Origin: Pseudomonadota bacterium
GTDB lineage: Bacteria; Pseudomonadota; Gammaproteobacteria; Steroidobacterales; Steroidobacteraceae
Length of the DNA stretch: 45,944 nucleotides
Assembly: GCA_025355105.1 (NCBI GenBank)
Contig: JANYAE010000019.1
Location: 1-45,944 of the forward strand
Direction: 5' to 3'
Shown here: piece by piece, positions 18,727 through 29,291 of the stretch
Numbering within the stretch: the stretch's first letter is position 1
Layout of the letters: every line of letters starts with the position of its first letter
Translations under genes and position numbers: made by a program
Notes under the pieces: model-generated
What the model saw: only the letters and a program-made list of their open reading frames with translations
What the model was told of the DNA's origin: nothing
The model's database searches: none

Positions 18727-20139
18727 TCAGCCGTCGCGCCGCGCGTGCCGCGCCAGCACCGCGGCGACGCAGCCGGTGACGCGGCGCACGCAGTCGAGGT
18801 GCAGGAACTCGTTCGGGCCATGCGCGTTCGACTGCGGGCCGAGCACGCCGGTGACCAGGAACTGCGTCTGCGGATAGCGCGCCGCGAGCATGCCGATGAA
18901 CGGAATGCTGCCACCGGTGCCCATCGCCAGCGCCGGCCGGCCGAAGAAGTCCTGCGAGGCCTCCTGAATGGCCCGCTCGAGCCACGGCGCGAGCGCCGGC
19001 GCGTCCCAGCCGGCGAGGCTCGAGCCGACCTCGAAGCTGACACGGGCGCGATACGGCGGATCGCGTTCCAGCGCCTCCTTGACGCGCGCCGCGGCCGTCG
19101 CGGCGTCCAGCGTCGGCGGCAGCCGCAGGCTCAGCTTGAGCGCCACGCGCGGCAGCAGCGTATTGCCGGCGCTGCCAAGCGCGGGCAGGCCCTCGGCGCC
19201 GGTGATCGTCAGCGTCGGCTTCCACGTGGAATTGATCAGCAGCTCGGTCGGGTCGTTGCTGACCGGCCGCACGCCGGCTGCCCACGGCAGCTTGCCGGCC
19301 ACGGTCGCGCCGAGCACGCCGGCGGCGGCGCGTGCCTCGGCAACGCGCTGCGCCGGCGTCGGCACGTGCAGTTCCTCGAGCGCGACGTCGCCGGTGTGCA
19401 CGTTCTCGAGCCGGTCGAGCAGACCGCGCAGGATGCGAAACGCCGACGGCGCGATGCCGGTCGACATGCCCGAATGCACGCCCTCGGTCAGCACCTCGAC
19501 CGCCAGCGTGCCGACCAGGTTGCCGCGCAGCGAACTCGTCAGCCAGAACTGCTCGTAGTTGCCGCACTCGGCGTCAAGGCAGATGACGAGGTCCGGGCTG
19601 CCGAGGCGCGCGCCGAGCAGCTCGACGTAGGCCGGCAGATCGACGCTGCCGCTCTCCTCGCTGCCCTCGATCAGGATCGCGCAGCGCGCGTGCGGCAGGC
19701 CTTGTTCCTGCAGCGTGCGGATCGCGAGCAGGCTCGAGTAGAGCGCGTAGCCGTCGTCGGCAGCGCCGCGGCCGTACAGCCGTCCGTCGCGCACGAGGGG
19801 CGTCCAGGGATCCAGGCCGGCCTGCCAGCCGGTGAACTCCGGCTGCTTGTCGAAGTGGCCGTAGAGCAGCACCTCGCCGGGCGCGCTGCCGGCGACCTCG
19901 GCGAAAATCACCGGCGTGCGGCCGGGCAGGCGCACCAGTTCCACCGTGAGTCCGCGCACCGGCTGCGCCCGGCACCAGTCGAGCAGGATCGCGGCGGCGC
20001 GGTCCATGTGGCCGTGTGCCTCCCACTGCGGATCGAAGAGCGGCGACTTGTTCGGAACGCGGATGTAGGACTCGAGGCTCGGCAGGATGCTGTCGGTCCA
20101 TTCCTGGTCGATGCGCCGGGCAGCGGAAGCGACGTCCAT
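18727..20139 (-). CDS. M20-family dipeptidase
   Basis: A 470-residue cytoplasmic zinc peptidase of the M20 (PepV/carnosinase-like) group. Metal-binding and catalytic motifs are visible in order: LYGHFDKQPE (His, then catalytic Asp), GRLYGRGAADDGYALYS (bridging Asp), IEGSEESGS (catalytic and metal Glu), ICLDAECGNY (Asp) and a late NAHGPNEFLHLD (His). A lid/dimerisation domain lies between them. Substrates are probably dipeptides or related amides. The ATG at 20139 is chosen because GGAG is five bases upstream; the frame continues to 20181. It lies 65 bases downstream of tatD on the same strand. Confidence 0.9.
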   Translation of the reverse strand: MDVASAARRIDQEWTDSILPSLESYIRVPNKSPLFDPQWEAHGHMDRAAAILLDWCRAQPVRGLTVELVRLPGRTPVIFAEVAGSAPGEVLLYGHFDKQPEFTGWQAGLDPWTPLVRDGRLYGRGAADDGYALYSSLLAIRTLQEQGLPHARCAILIEGSEESGSVDLPAYVELLGARLGSPDLVICLDAECGNYEQFWLTSSLRGNLVGTLAVEVLTEGVHSGMSTGIAPSAFRILRGLLDRLENVHTGDVALEELHVPTPAQRVAEARAAAGVLGATVAGKLPWAAGVRPVSNDPTELLINSTWKPTLTITGAEGLPALGSAGNTLLPRVALKLSLRLPPTLDAATAAARVKEALERDPPYRARVSFEVGSSLAGWDAPALAPWLERAIQEASQDFFGRPALAMGTGGSIPFIGMLAARYPQTQFLVTGVLGPQSNAHGPNEFLHLDCVRRVTGCVAAVLARHARRDG

Positions 20140-20204
20140 AGGCTCTCCAGATCGGTCAATAACAACAGTGCTATCAATCACTTACAAGCTGTTCATCATC
20201 GCGT

Positions 20205-21020
20205 TTATTGCATCACTTCCGGCAGGCTCAGGCCGAACAACCGCGCTGCCGCGAGGGAAGTCGCGCGCGCGAGCTCAAGCGGCGCCTCGCCGCGCGCCGC
20301 GGCGACCACGCGGCAGATCTCGGCAAGGTACAGCGGCTCGTTGCGTCGTGTCGCCGGCTTCGGCCGCAGCGTTCGCGGCAGCAGGTACGGCCCGTCGGTC
20401 TCGAGCATCAGCCGCCCGGCCGGGATCCGCCGCACCACCTCGAGCAGATGCTGGCCGCGCCGCTCGTCGCAGATCCAGCCGGTGATGCCGATGCTGAGCC
20501 CAAGCGCGAGGTAGGCCTCGGCCTCGGCCGGCGTGCCGGTGAAGCAGTGCGCGACCGCGCGCGGCAACTGTGCGCCGCAAGCGGTCAGCACGGCGAGGAA
20601 GTCGGCGTGCGCGTCGCGCTGGTGGAGAAAGAGCGGCTTGCCGCAGTCGATGGCGAGTTCGACCTGCCGCTCGAAGGCCCGTCGCTGCGCGTCGCGCGGC
20701 GAGTAGTCGCGACAGTAATCAAGGCCGCATTCGCCGACCGCGACCACCTGCGGCTCGGCGAGCAGCGCGCGCAGCCCCGCGAGGTCGCCATCCTCGAGCT
20801 CGAGCGCGTGGTGCGGATGCACGCCGGCGGTCGCCGACAGCAGCGCCGGCTGCCGGGCGGCGAGGGCCGCCGCGGCGACCGACGAGGCGCGCGAGGACCC
20901 GGTCACGATCAGGTGCACGAGCCCGGCGCGGCGCGCGCGGGCGAGCACCGCGTCACGATCCGCGTCGAAGCTGTCGTGCGCCAGGTTGATGCCGATGTCG
21001 ACGAGCGGCAGAGGGGTCAT
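20205..21020 (-). CDS. tatD: TatD-family metal-dependent hydrolase
   Basis: A 271-residue TIM-barrel metallohydrolase. It has the true TatD-type N-terminus (LVDIGINLAHDSFDADRD) rather than the HxH form of YcfH, then AGVHPHH, VAVGECGLDYCRDYSP, the Q-x-x-L-A central helix with KPLFLHQRDAH, AVAHCFTGTPAEAEAYL, GITGWICDERRG and LETDGPYLLPR. E. coli TatD is a 3'-5' exonuclease linked to DNA repair and fragmentation. No Shine-Dalgarno sequence precedes the ATG, but TAACAT stands six bases before it, consistent with a leaderless message. It is divergent from the TPR gene. Confidence 0.92.
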   Translation of the reverse strand: MTPLPLVDIGINLAHDSFDADRDAVLARARRAGLVHLIVTGSSRASSVAAAALAARQPALLSATAGVHPHHALELEDGDLAGLRALLAEPQVVAVGECGLDYCRDYSPRDAQRRAFERQVELAIDCGKPLFLHQRDAHADFLAVLTACGAQLPRAVAHCFTGTPAEAEAYLALGLSIGITGWICDERRGQHLLEVVRRIPAGRLMLETDGPYLLPRTLRPKPATRRNEPLYLAEICRVVAAARGEAPLELARATSLAAARLFGLSLPEVMQ

Positions 21021-21173
21021 CAGGCTATGTTAACTTCGGCGGACGCGGGATTTGTGACGGCGTGCGGCGCGAGCCACCGGCCGGGCGCGTCCAATCGCTC
21101 GGGCCCGGCGTCGCCCGCCGTGCTGCCCGACTGCCAGCGCCTGCGCGCGACCGCTCGACCAAAGGCTCCGACC

Positions 21174-21959
21174 GTGAAGCTGACCTGCCGCGCGCTCTGC
21201 CGCCTCGGGCTCGGCGCCGCCGCGCTGCTCGCGTTGAGCACCGCCGGCGCGCCGGCAACCTTCGCCGCGAGCGCCGACGAACTCGCCGACCTCGACGCCA
21301 AGGCCGAGTACGCGTTCTTCACCGCCGACGCGCGTGCGCTCAATGCGCTGGTCAGTGCGAACGAGCCGCTGGCGGCGTCGGCCCAGGCGCTCGAGCGCTA
21401 TCAGTACGCCCACGCGGAGTTTCGGCGCCTGCAGTTGGCCTGGCGCCAGCAGAAGGTCAGGGACGTCGAGACCGCCGGCAACGCCTGTCTCGCCGCCATC
21501 GAGAAGGTCAACGAGTCCGACCCGCGTTTCGCCGAGGGCTTCGCGCTCGAGGCGGCCTGCGCCGGCTACCTCGGGGCGCTCGGCGGCCTGCGCGGCGCGG
21601 TCGCGCAGCACCGCAGCGAGGCGCGGCTCGCGACCGCCCGTGAACTCGCACCGCACAACCCGCGCGTGCTGCTGGTGGATGGCCTGGCACGCTGGTTTCG
21701 CGCCGGCGCAGGACCCGCCGACCACGCCGAGGCGCGCAAGGCCTTCGAGGGCGCGGCGCGCGCCTTCGACACCGTCACCGCGACCACGCCCGGTCAGCCA
21801 TCGTGGGGCGAGGCGGAAGCCTGGCTGTTCATCGGCCGTTCGCTCGAGGAGAGCGGCGACCTGCTGGGCGCGCGCAACGCCTACGAGAAGTCGCTGTTGA
21901 TCGCCCCGGAGTTCGCCGCCGCGCGACGCGGGCTGAAGGCGCTGCGCGGCGCGCCCTGA
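21174..21959 (+). CDS. Secreted TPR-repeat protein
   Basis: A 261-residue exported protein. The GTG at 21174 has AAGG (21162-21165) upstream and yields a signal peptide (MKLTCRALCRLGLGAAALLALSTAGAPATFAAS). The mature part is all-helical with tetratricopeptide-like pairs, most clearly the C-terminal GEAEAWLFIGRSLEESGDLLGARNAYEKSLLIAPEFAAAR (about 215-254). Two cysteines (CLAAIE and ACAGYL) could form a disulfide. Resemblance is to small periplasmic TPR scaffold proteins; the partner is unknown. No operon partner is obvious. Confidence 0.75.
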   Translation: MKLTCRALCRLGLGAAALLALSTAGAPATFAASADELADLDAKAEYAFFTADARALNALVSANEPLAASAQALERYQYAHAEFRRLQLAWRQQKVRDVETAGNACLAAIEKVNESDPRFAEGFALEAACAGYLGALGGLRGAVAQHRSEARLATARELAPHNPRVLLVDGLARWFRAGAGPADHAEARKAFEGAARAFDTVTATTPGQPSWGEAEAWLFIGRSLEESGDLLGARNAYEKSLLIAPEFAAARRGLKALRGAP

Positions 21960-21993
21960 CGCGCCAGCGCCGTGCCGGCGGCGCCGCGCCGCC

Positions 21994-24051
<2,058 letters not shown>

Positions 24052-24061
24052 GCGGGCCCGC

Positions 24062-24802
24062 ATGCTGGGCCTGACGACGCCGCAGCTGCCGCTGTTCGAC
24101 CCGCGAGCGGCCGGCGCCGACTTCGCCGTGCGCCGCAGTGCGCGCGCGCGCCGCATGACGCTGCGCGTCTATCCCGGTGGCCGCGTGGAGATCACGGTGC
24201 CGACCGGCGTGCGGCCGGCGACCGTCGAGGACTTCGTCGCGCGGCACCGCGAATGGATCGACGCGCGGGTCGCGGAGCTCAAGACCCATCCGCAGCCGCA
24301 GCACCAGCCGCTGCCCGGAAATGTGTTCCTGCAGGCGCTCGACGCCGACTGGCAGGTGCGCTACGTCGCGCGCCGCCGGCCCGGCGTGCGGGCGGTCGGC
24401 GCGCGCGAACTCGAGGTCTACGGCGACCCGGCACAGGCCGCCGGCGCGCGGCGCATGCTGCGCCAGTGGCTGACGATCGAGGCCCGCGCCGGACTTGAGC
24501 CGTGGCTCACGCGGCTGGCCGCGGACGGCGGTTTTGACTACGAGCGGCTGCAGCTGCGGCGCCAGCGCACCCGCTGGGGCAGCTGCTCGCGCGCCGGCAC
24601 GATCAGCCTCAACGTCTGCCTGCTGTTCCAGCCGCCGGCGGTGGTCCGCTACCTGATGCTGCACGAGCTCTGCCACACGCGGCAGATGAACCATTCGGCG
24701 CGCTTCTGGCGGCTGGTCGCGAGCCACGAGCCCGACTACCGCGTTCTCGACCGGGAGCTGACCCACGGCTGGCGCCACGTGCCCGGCTGGGTCTACGGTT
24801 GA
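24062..24802 (+). CDS. YgjP-like M48-type metallopeptidase (DUF45)
   Basis: A 246-residue protein of the YgjP/SprT-like zinc-metallopeptidase family. The zinc site is HELCH within YLMLHELCHTRQMNHSARFW (about 200-219); the two His and the catalytic Glu are intact, and the downstream NHSARFW supplies the third ligand. Family features WGSCSRAGTISLN and the N-terminal RRSARARRMTLRVYPGGRVEITVP are present. The cellular substrate is unknown. The ATG at 24062 lies just after the fadH stop; an in-frame ATG at 24026 inside fadH is possible. Its stop is four bases before kynA, so fadH, this gene and kynA may be one transcript. Confidence 0.88.
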   Translation: MLGLTTPQLPLFDPRAAGADFAVRRSARARRMTLRVYPGGRVEITVPTGVRPATVEDFVARHREWIDARVAELKTHPQPQHQPLPGNVFLQALDADWQVRYVARRRPGVRAVGARELEVYGDPAQAAGARRMLRQWLTIEARAGLEPWLTRLAADGGFDYERLQLRRQRTRWGSCSRAGTISLNVCLLFQPPAVVRYLMLHELCHTRQMNHSARFWRLVASHEPDYRVLDRELTHGWRHVPGWVYG

Positions 24803-24806
24803 GGCC

Positions 24807-25691
24807 ATGAGCGCACCGACCGACCGACCGCCTGCTGAGCTGAGCGAACCTGTCGGCACCGGTGCCGTCGACGTGTCCGGCGAAGCGGTGCACTGGGACG
24901 TGCCGAAGGAGCAGACCTACAGCGGCTACCTTGACCTGGCGCGGCTGCTCACGGCCCAGCACCCGCGCTCGCCTGAGCACGACGAGATGCTGTTCATCAT
25001 CGTCCACCAGACCAGCGAGCTGTGGATGAAGCTCTGCCTGCACGAGCTCAGGGCGGCGATCGCCTGCATCCGGCGCGACGAGCTCGCGCCGTGCTTCAAG
25101 ATGCTGACGCGCTTCGGCCAGATCCAGCGCCAGCTGGTGCACGTCTGGGACGTGCTCGCCACGCTGACACCGTTCGACTATTCGAGCTTTCGCAACCAGC
25201 TGGGGCGGGCCTCGGGCTTCCAGTCGTGGCAGTACCGGCTGCTCGAGTTCACGATCGGCAACAAGAACCGCGAGCTGATCGCGGTGCATCGCGCCGACCC
25301 CGCAGCCTATCAGCTGCTCGACCAGGCGCTCGCCGCGCCGTCGCTGTACGACGAATCGCTGCGGCTCTTGTCGCGGCGCGGCTTCGAGATCCCCGAGGCG
25401 CTGCTCGACCGGGACTTCGCCGAGCCCTACGTCGCGCACAAGCAGGTCACGGCCGCCTGGCTCGCGGTGTACCACAGCATCGACGCGCACTGGGACCTGT
25501 ACGAGCTGGCCGAGAAGCTCGTCGATCTCGACCACCGCTTCCAGCTGTGGCGCTTCTCGCACATGAAGACGGTCGAGCGCATCATCGGCTACAAGCGCGG
25601 CACCGGCGGCACGAGCGGCGTGGCCTACCTCGCCAAGGCGCTGGAACTTCGCTTCTTCCCCGAGCTCTGGTCCGCCCGGACCTCGATGTAG
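24807..25691 (+). CDS. kynA: Tryptophan 2,3-dioxygenase
   Basis: A 294-residue haem dioxygenase that opens the indole ring of L-tryptophan to N-formylkynurenine, the first step of the kynurenine pathway. Signatures are TYSGYLDLARLL, DEMLFIIVHQTSELWMK (distal-side His), SFRNQLGRASGFQSWQYR and LWRFSHMKTVERIIGYKRGTGGTSG (proximal haem His and substrate-binding Arg/Thr). The length is typical of bacterial tetrameric TDO. No other kynurenine-pathway gene is in the window. Its stop codon is one base from the stop of the convergent msrQ. Confidence 0.96.
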   Translation: MSAPTDRPPAELSEPVGTGAVDVSGEAVHWDVPKEQTYSGYLDLARLLTAQHPRSPEHDEMLFIIVHQTSELWMKLCLHELRAAIACIRRDELAPCFKMLTRFGQIQRQLVHVWDVLATLTPFDYSSFRNQLGRASGFQSWQYRLLEFTIGNKNRELIAVHRADPAAYQLLDQALAAPSLYDESLRLLSRRGFEIPEALLDRDFAEPYVAHKQVTAAWLAVYHSIDAHWDLYELAEKLVDLDHRFQLWRFSHMKTVERIIGYKRGTGGTSGVAYLAKALELRFFPELWSARTSM

Positions 25692-25692
25692 C

Positions 25693-26301
25693 TCAGGCGC
25701 CGGCGCGACCGGCCGTGCCGGCCGGCGTGGCACCGACGCCGCGCCGCCGCCGCAGCGCCCGCACGACGCGTACCAGCATCAATGCCGCGAACACGGTGGC
25801 GTAGGCCAGCGGCTCGCGCACGTCGCGTTTCACCTGCCAGTAGAAGTGCCAGCAGCCGAGCAGCGTCGCCGGGTAGATCGCATAGTGCAACTGCTGCCAG
25901 CGGCGCCCGAGCCGTCGCTGCGCCGCGCGGGTCGAGGTGAGCGCCAGCGGCGCGAGCAGCACGAAGGCCGCGAAGCCGAGCGTGATCCAGCGCCGCTTGG
26001 CGACGTCCTCGAGCAGCATCCGCCAGTCGAAGGCCTGGTCGACGGCGAAGTACATCAGCAGGTGCAGCGCCAGGTAGAAGAACGCAAACAGCCCGAGCAT
26101 CCGCCGGTACAGCAGCCAGCGCGCGTTGCCGGTGGCGGCGCGCAGCGGCGTGAGCGCGAGCGTCGCGAGCAGCAGGCGCAGCGCCCACAGCCCGAGCGCA
26201 TCGGTCAGCGCCGCGATCGGGTTGGCGCCGAGCGTCAGGCCGAGGAGCCCGAAGGTGCGGGCGGCGAGGTCCGCGAGCGGCAGGGCGAGCGCGACGAACA
26301 A
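25693..26301 (-). CDS. msrQ: MsrQ haem-binding membrane subunit
   Basis: The inner-membrane b-haem partner of MsrP, which passes quinol or flavin electrons to the periplasmic methionine-sulfoxide reductase. About 202 residues from the TTG at 26301, with five or six hydrophobic helices. YRRMLGLFAFFYLALHLLMYF (first haem His) and LHYAIYPATLLGCWHFYWQVK (later haem His residues) match MsrQ. The start is uncertain. The frame stays open upstream, and GGAGGG sits five bases before an in-frame CTG at 26343 that overlaps the msrP stop (CTGA) and would add [14 protein letters not shown]. That position has the better ribosome site; TTG 26301 has none. Confidence 0.9.
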   Translation of the reverse strand: MFVALALPLADLAARTFGLLGLTLGANPIAALTDALGLWALRLLLATLALTPLRAATGNARWLLYRRMLGLFAFFYLALHLLMYFAVDQAFDWRMLLEDVAKRRWITLGFAAFVLLAPLALTSTRAAQRRLGRRWQQLHYAIYPATLLGCWHFYWQVKRDVREPLAYATVFAALMLVRVVRALRRRRGVGATPAGTAGRAGA

Positions 26302-26339
26302 GGCCGGCTTGCCGAGCTGCCGCCACCAGAAGTCCGGGT

Positions 26340-27290
26340 TCAGAAGTCCCTCCGCAGGTCCATGCCGCGGTACAGCTCCGCCACCTGCGCATAGCCGTTG
26401 AAGAGCTGGGTCGGCTGGCGCGGCGCGAAGGCGCCGGCGCCGATGCGCCGCTCGGTCTTTTGGCTCCAGCGCGGATGGTCAACCGACGGGTTGACGTTGG
26501 CGTAGAAGCCGTACTCGCCAGCGGCCGCACGGTTCCAGGCGGTGGCCGGCATCTGCTCGGTGAAGTCGATGCGCACGATCGCCTTGATGCTCTTGAAACC
26601 GTATTTCCACGGCACCACCAGTCGCAGCGGCGCGCCGTTTTGATTCGGCAGCACCCGGCCGTAGAGCCCGACCGCGAGGATCGCGAGCGGGTGCATGGCC
26701 TCGTCGATGCGCAGGCCCTCGGTGTACGGCCAGTCGAGCACCGGCCAGCGCTGGCCGGGCATCTGCGCGGGATCCTTGAGTGTCGTGAAGGCGACGTACT
26801 TGGCACGCGAGGTCGGCTTGAAGCGCTTCAGCGCCTCGCCGAGCGGGATGCCGACCCACGGCACTGCCATTGACCAGGCCTCGACGCAGCGCAGCCGGTA
26901 GATGCGCTCCTCGAGCGCATGCGGCTTCAGCAGGTCCTCGAGCGGCACGCTGCCGCGCTGCTCGGCTTCGCCGCCGATGGCCACCGACCACGGCTGGACC
27001 TTGAGGCGGCCAGCGCGTTCGGCAGGATCGGCCTTGTCGGTGCCGAACTCATAGTAGTTGTTGTAGCTGGTCACGTCCTGCCACGAGTTCGGCGGCTCGC
27101 TGCTGCTGAGCTCGGCGTTGTGCCGGTAGTTCAGGCTTGCCCCGGCAGGACCGGTGTCGGCGAACAGCGCCGGCGCAACGCTCGCGGTCGCGAGCGCGAG
27201 TGCGCCGCCGAGAAAGCGGCGCCGGCTGGCGTAGAGCTCCGGCGGCGTGATCTCGGAGGGGCGGACGTCGGCAGGTCGGCGGATCAGCAT
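26340..27290 (-). CDS. msrP: Protein-methionine-sulfoxide reductase catalytic subunit MsrP
   Basis: A 316-residue periplasmic molybdopterin enzyme that repairs oxidised methionines in envelope proteins. A Tat signal is seen ([17 protein letters not shown], 21-37). The molybdenum-ligating cysteine is C135 in [15 protein letters not shown]. Further family motifs are [50 protein letters not shown] and [18 protein letters not shown] lies six bases before the ATG. It is followed by msrQ and preceded on the same strand, 88 bases away, by the FTR1-barrel gene, so it may share the iron-responsive transcript. Confidence 0.95.
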   Translation of the reverse strand: MLIRRPADVRPSEITPPELYASRRRFLGGALALATASVAPALFADTGPAGASLNYRHNAELSSSEPPNSWQDVTSYNNYYEFGTDKADPAERAGRLKVQPWSVAIGGEAEQRGSVPLEDLLKPHALEERIYRLRCVEAWSMAVPWVGIPLGEALKRFKPTSRAKYVAFTTLKDPAQMPGQRWPVLDWPYTEGLRIDEAMHPLAILAVGLYGRVLPNQNGAPLRLVVPWKYGFKSIKAIVRIDFTEQMPATAWNRAAAGEYGFYANVNPSVDHPRWSQKTERRIGAGAFAPRQPTQLFNGYAQVAELYRGMDLRRDF

Positions 27291-27378
27291 CGGCGGCTCC
27301 GAAGGGCCCGGCAGGGCGGCGCGGCGCGCCGTCGCGGCGGCTCGCCCTCAGTGAGACCGGCGGCGACCGCGGAAGATT

Positions 27379-28926
27379 TCAAAATTCGTACTCGAGCCGA
27401 AGGCGCGCGGTCATGTCCGGCGAACTGCCGGTCAGGCCGAACACCCAGGCGGCCTCGTACATCAGTGCCTGGCGCCCGGCGAGGCGGAAGCGCCCACGGG
27501 CCGCCGGGCCGATTTCATGGCGGTTGCCGGCGAGGCTACCGAAGCGGCCCCAGCGGCCGAAGTCGCCGAACATCTCGAGGCCTGGCTCGAAGCGCTCGTT
27601 GCCGCGCCACACCGCCCGCAGCGCGTAGCCGAGCGCGGCGTTCTCGCCGGAGCCGAAGGCCTGCTCGCCCTTCAGGTTGGCGGTGACCAGCAGCGCGCCG
27701 ACGGTCGTCTCGCCGAGCAGCCCAAGCTCGAGCGCGTCGTGGCCATCACGTCGCAGCGCGTGCGCGAACTCCGCCAACACGCCGAGGTCGATCCAGTACT
27801 TGCCCTGCGGCGCGAGCGCGAAGACGTTCTCCCACGAGAACTCGGTCGCGTGGCGGGCGCCGCCCGGATCGCGCTCGAGCGTCACCAGGCCCTCGGTCAG
27901 CCACCACTCGTTGGGCGCGTACTCGAGCTCGAGCTTGGACTCCTCGGCGCCGTTGCGGGCCGAAGCACCATCCAGGTCGCGCTGGGTGCGCAGCTCAAAG
28001 GCCCGCTCGCCCGCCTCGACGACCGGCGAGTAGACGACCAGGTCCGCGCGCGCCGGCCGCGGCGCCGCGAGCGCGAGCGCGCCGACCAGCACCGCGGCCA
28101 GGCCCGCGCGCTGGTGCGGCGAGCCGCCGTCACCTGAGGCGCGGCGCATCAGCAGCGCGAGGCCGACCGCAACCACCGCGAAGAACACGATCTGCATGCC
28201 GCTCGGCCGTTCGGCGTAGCCGATCAGCGCGTGCAGCACCTGGCCGAGCACGCCCTGCTCCGGCACGATCCCGGAGCTGTCCCACACCGGGTCGGCGAGC
28301 GCCGGCAGCTTGCCGGCCTGAACCAGAAAGCCGGCCGCCTGTGCGGCCATGCCGGCCGCGAGCAGCAGCAGCAGGGCGCCGGTGACCGCAAACAGCCGGC
28401 GCTGCGCAATCGCCACCAGGCCGTAGTACACCATGACGCCGATCGCGATCCCGGCGCTGAGCCCGAGCAGGCTGCCGAGCGCGAGCGAGCCGGCAGCGGT
28501 GCCGCCGGCGGCGATGCCGTACAGGAACAACACGGCCTCTGAGCCCTCGCGCAACACCGCGAGCGCGACCACCAGGAACAGCACCGACAGCGGGCTGCGG
28601 CCGCTCGTGACCTCGCGGCCGACGTTCTGCATCTCGGCGGCCAGCGCGCGGCCATGGCGCTTCATCCAGATGTTGTGCCAGCCGAGCATCGCGGTCGCGA
28701 CCAGCAGCACGCCGGCGTTGAAGAGTTCCTGGCCGACCCCCTCAAGCGCGGCGGCGATCCGCTCCGCAAAGCCGGCGACGATCATCGCGCCGAGGATGCC
28801 GGCGGCGACGCCGGCGGCCACCCACAGCCCGCGGCGGGGAACGGAACGCGTGGCGGCGAGCACGATGCCAATGACCAGCGCGGCCTCGAAGACCTCGCGC
28901 AACATGATGATGGCGGCGGCGATCAC
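27379..28926 (-). CDS. FTR1-family iron permease fused to a C-terminal outer-membrane-type beta-barrel
   Basis: One 515-residue frame with two unlike halves. Residues 1-262 are an FTR1/EfeU-type permease: seven hydrophobic helices with the iron motifs LREVFEA (9-15) and LREGSEA (125-131, the R-E-G-x-E type). After a short polar linker comes a second hydrophobic stretch ending in APRPARA (AGLAAVLVGALALAAPRPARA, 274-294), which looks exactly like a signal peptide. Residues 295-515 (27382-28044) are beta-rich with alternating polar/hydrophobic strands (DLVVYSPVVEAGERAFELR at the start, DMTARLRLEYEF at the end) and a terminal Phe, as in outer-membrane barrels. No stop, and no Shine-Dalgarno sequence before M260, separates the halves. 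The GTG start overlaps the cupredoxin stop (GTGA). Confidence 0.82.
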   Translation of the reverse strand: MIAAAIIMLREVFEAALVIGIVLAATRSVPRRGLWVAAGVAAGILGAMIVAGFAERIAAALEGVGQELFNAGVLLVATAMLGWHNIWMKRHGRALAAEMQNVGREVTSGRSPLSVLFLVVALAVLREGSEAVLFLYGIAAGGTAAGSLALGSLLGLSAGIAIGVMVYYGLVAIAQRRLFAVTGALLLLLAAGMAAQAAGFLVQAGKLPALADPVWDSSGIVPEQGVLGQVLHALIGYAERPSGMQIVFFAVVAVGLALLMRRASGDGGSPHQRAGLAAVLVGALALAAPRPARADLVVYSPVVEAGERAFELRTQRDLDGASARNGAEESKLELEYAPNEWWLTEGLVTLERDPGGARHATEFSWENVFALAPQGKYWIDLGVLAEFAHALRRDGHDALELGLLGETTVGALLVTANLKGEQAFGSGENAALGYALRAVWRGNERFEPGLEMFGDFGRWGRFGSLAGNRHEIGPAARGRFRLAGRQALMYEAAWVFGLTGSSPDMTARLRLEYEF

Positions 28927-29258
28927 GGCTGCACCACGAGCCAGCCGCGGGCGGTGCTGGGATTGAAGTCGCCGAAGAACTCGTAGCGGCCCGGCTTGAG
29001 CGGTCCGACGTACACCACGACCTTCGCGCCGGGTGCCACGACCTTTTCGCGATTGAGCGCGTAACTTTCGAATTCTTCAGGGGTTTTGTCCCTGTTCTCG
29101 ACGATCAGGCGCAGCTTCACGCCGGCCGGCGCCGGCACCTCGGTGGCGGTGAAGCGGTGAGCTTCGATGACGATGCTGATCTCCGGCTCCGCCGCGAGTG
29201 CCGGAGCGGCGAGCGTGAGAGCGGGGATCAGGAGCAGGGCGGGGAGCGGTGTGGACAT
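28923..29258 (-). CDS. Cupredoxin-like periplasmic iron-uptake protein
   Basis: A 111-residue exported protein: signal peptide ending ALAA (about residue 22), then a single cupredoxin-like beta-sandwich (ISIVIEAHRFTATEVPAPAGVKLRLIVENRDKTPEEFESYALNREKVV...GPLKPGRYEFFGDFNP). The mature part has no cysteine, so it cannot form a type 1 copper centre. The conserved acidic cluster PEEFES and the FFGDFNP strand are features of the cupredoxin-like proteins that sit beside FTR1 permeases and are related to the EfeO N-domain. The likely role is to bind or hand over iron in the periplasm. The ATG at 29258 has GAAGG upstream. First gene of the Fur-box operon. Confidence 0.82.
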   Translation of the reverse strand: MSTPLPALLLIPALTLAAPALAAEPEISIVIEAHRFTATEVPAPAGVKLRLIVENRDKTPEEFESYALNREKVVAPGAKVVVYVGPLKPGRYEFFGDFNPSTARGWLVVQP

Positions 29259-29291
29259 GATCCGTAGCCTTCGGTGTAGGAACCGGGGGCT

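Noticed and set aside
28149..28151. Separate start for the beta-barrel at M260 of the FTR1 gene
   Set aside because: No Shine-Dalgarno sequence precedes it, and no stop codon ends the permease part, so a fusion is the better reading of the sequence.
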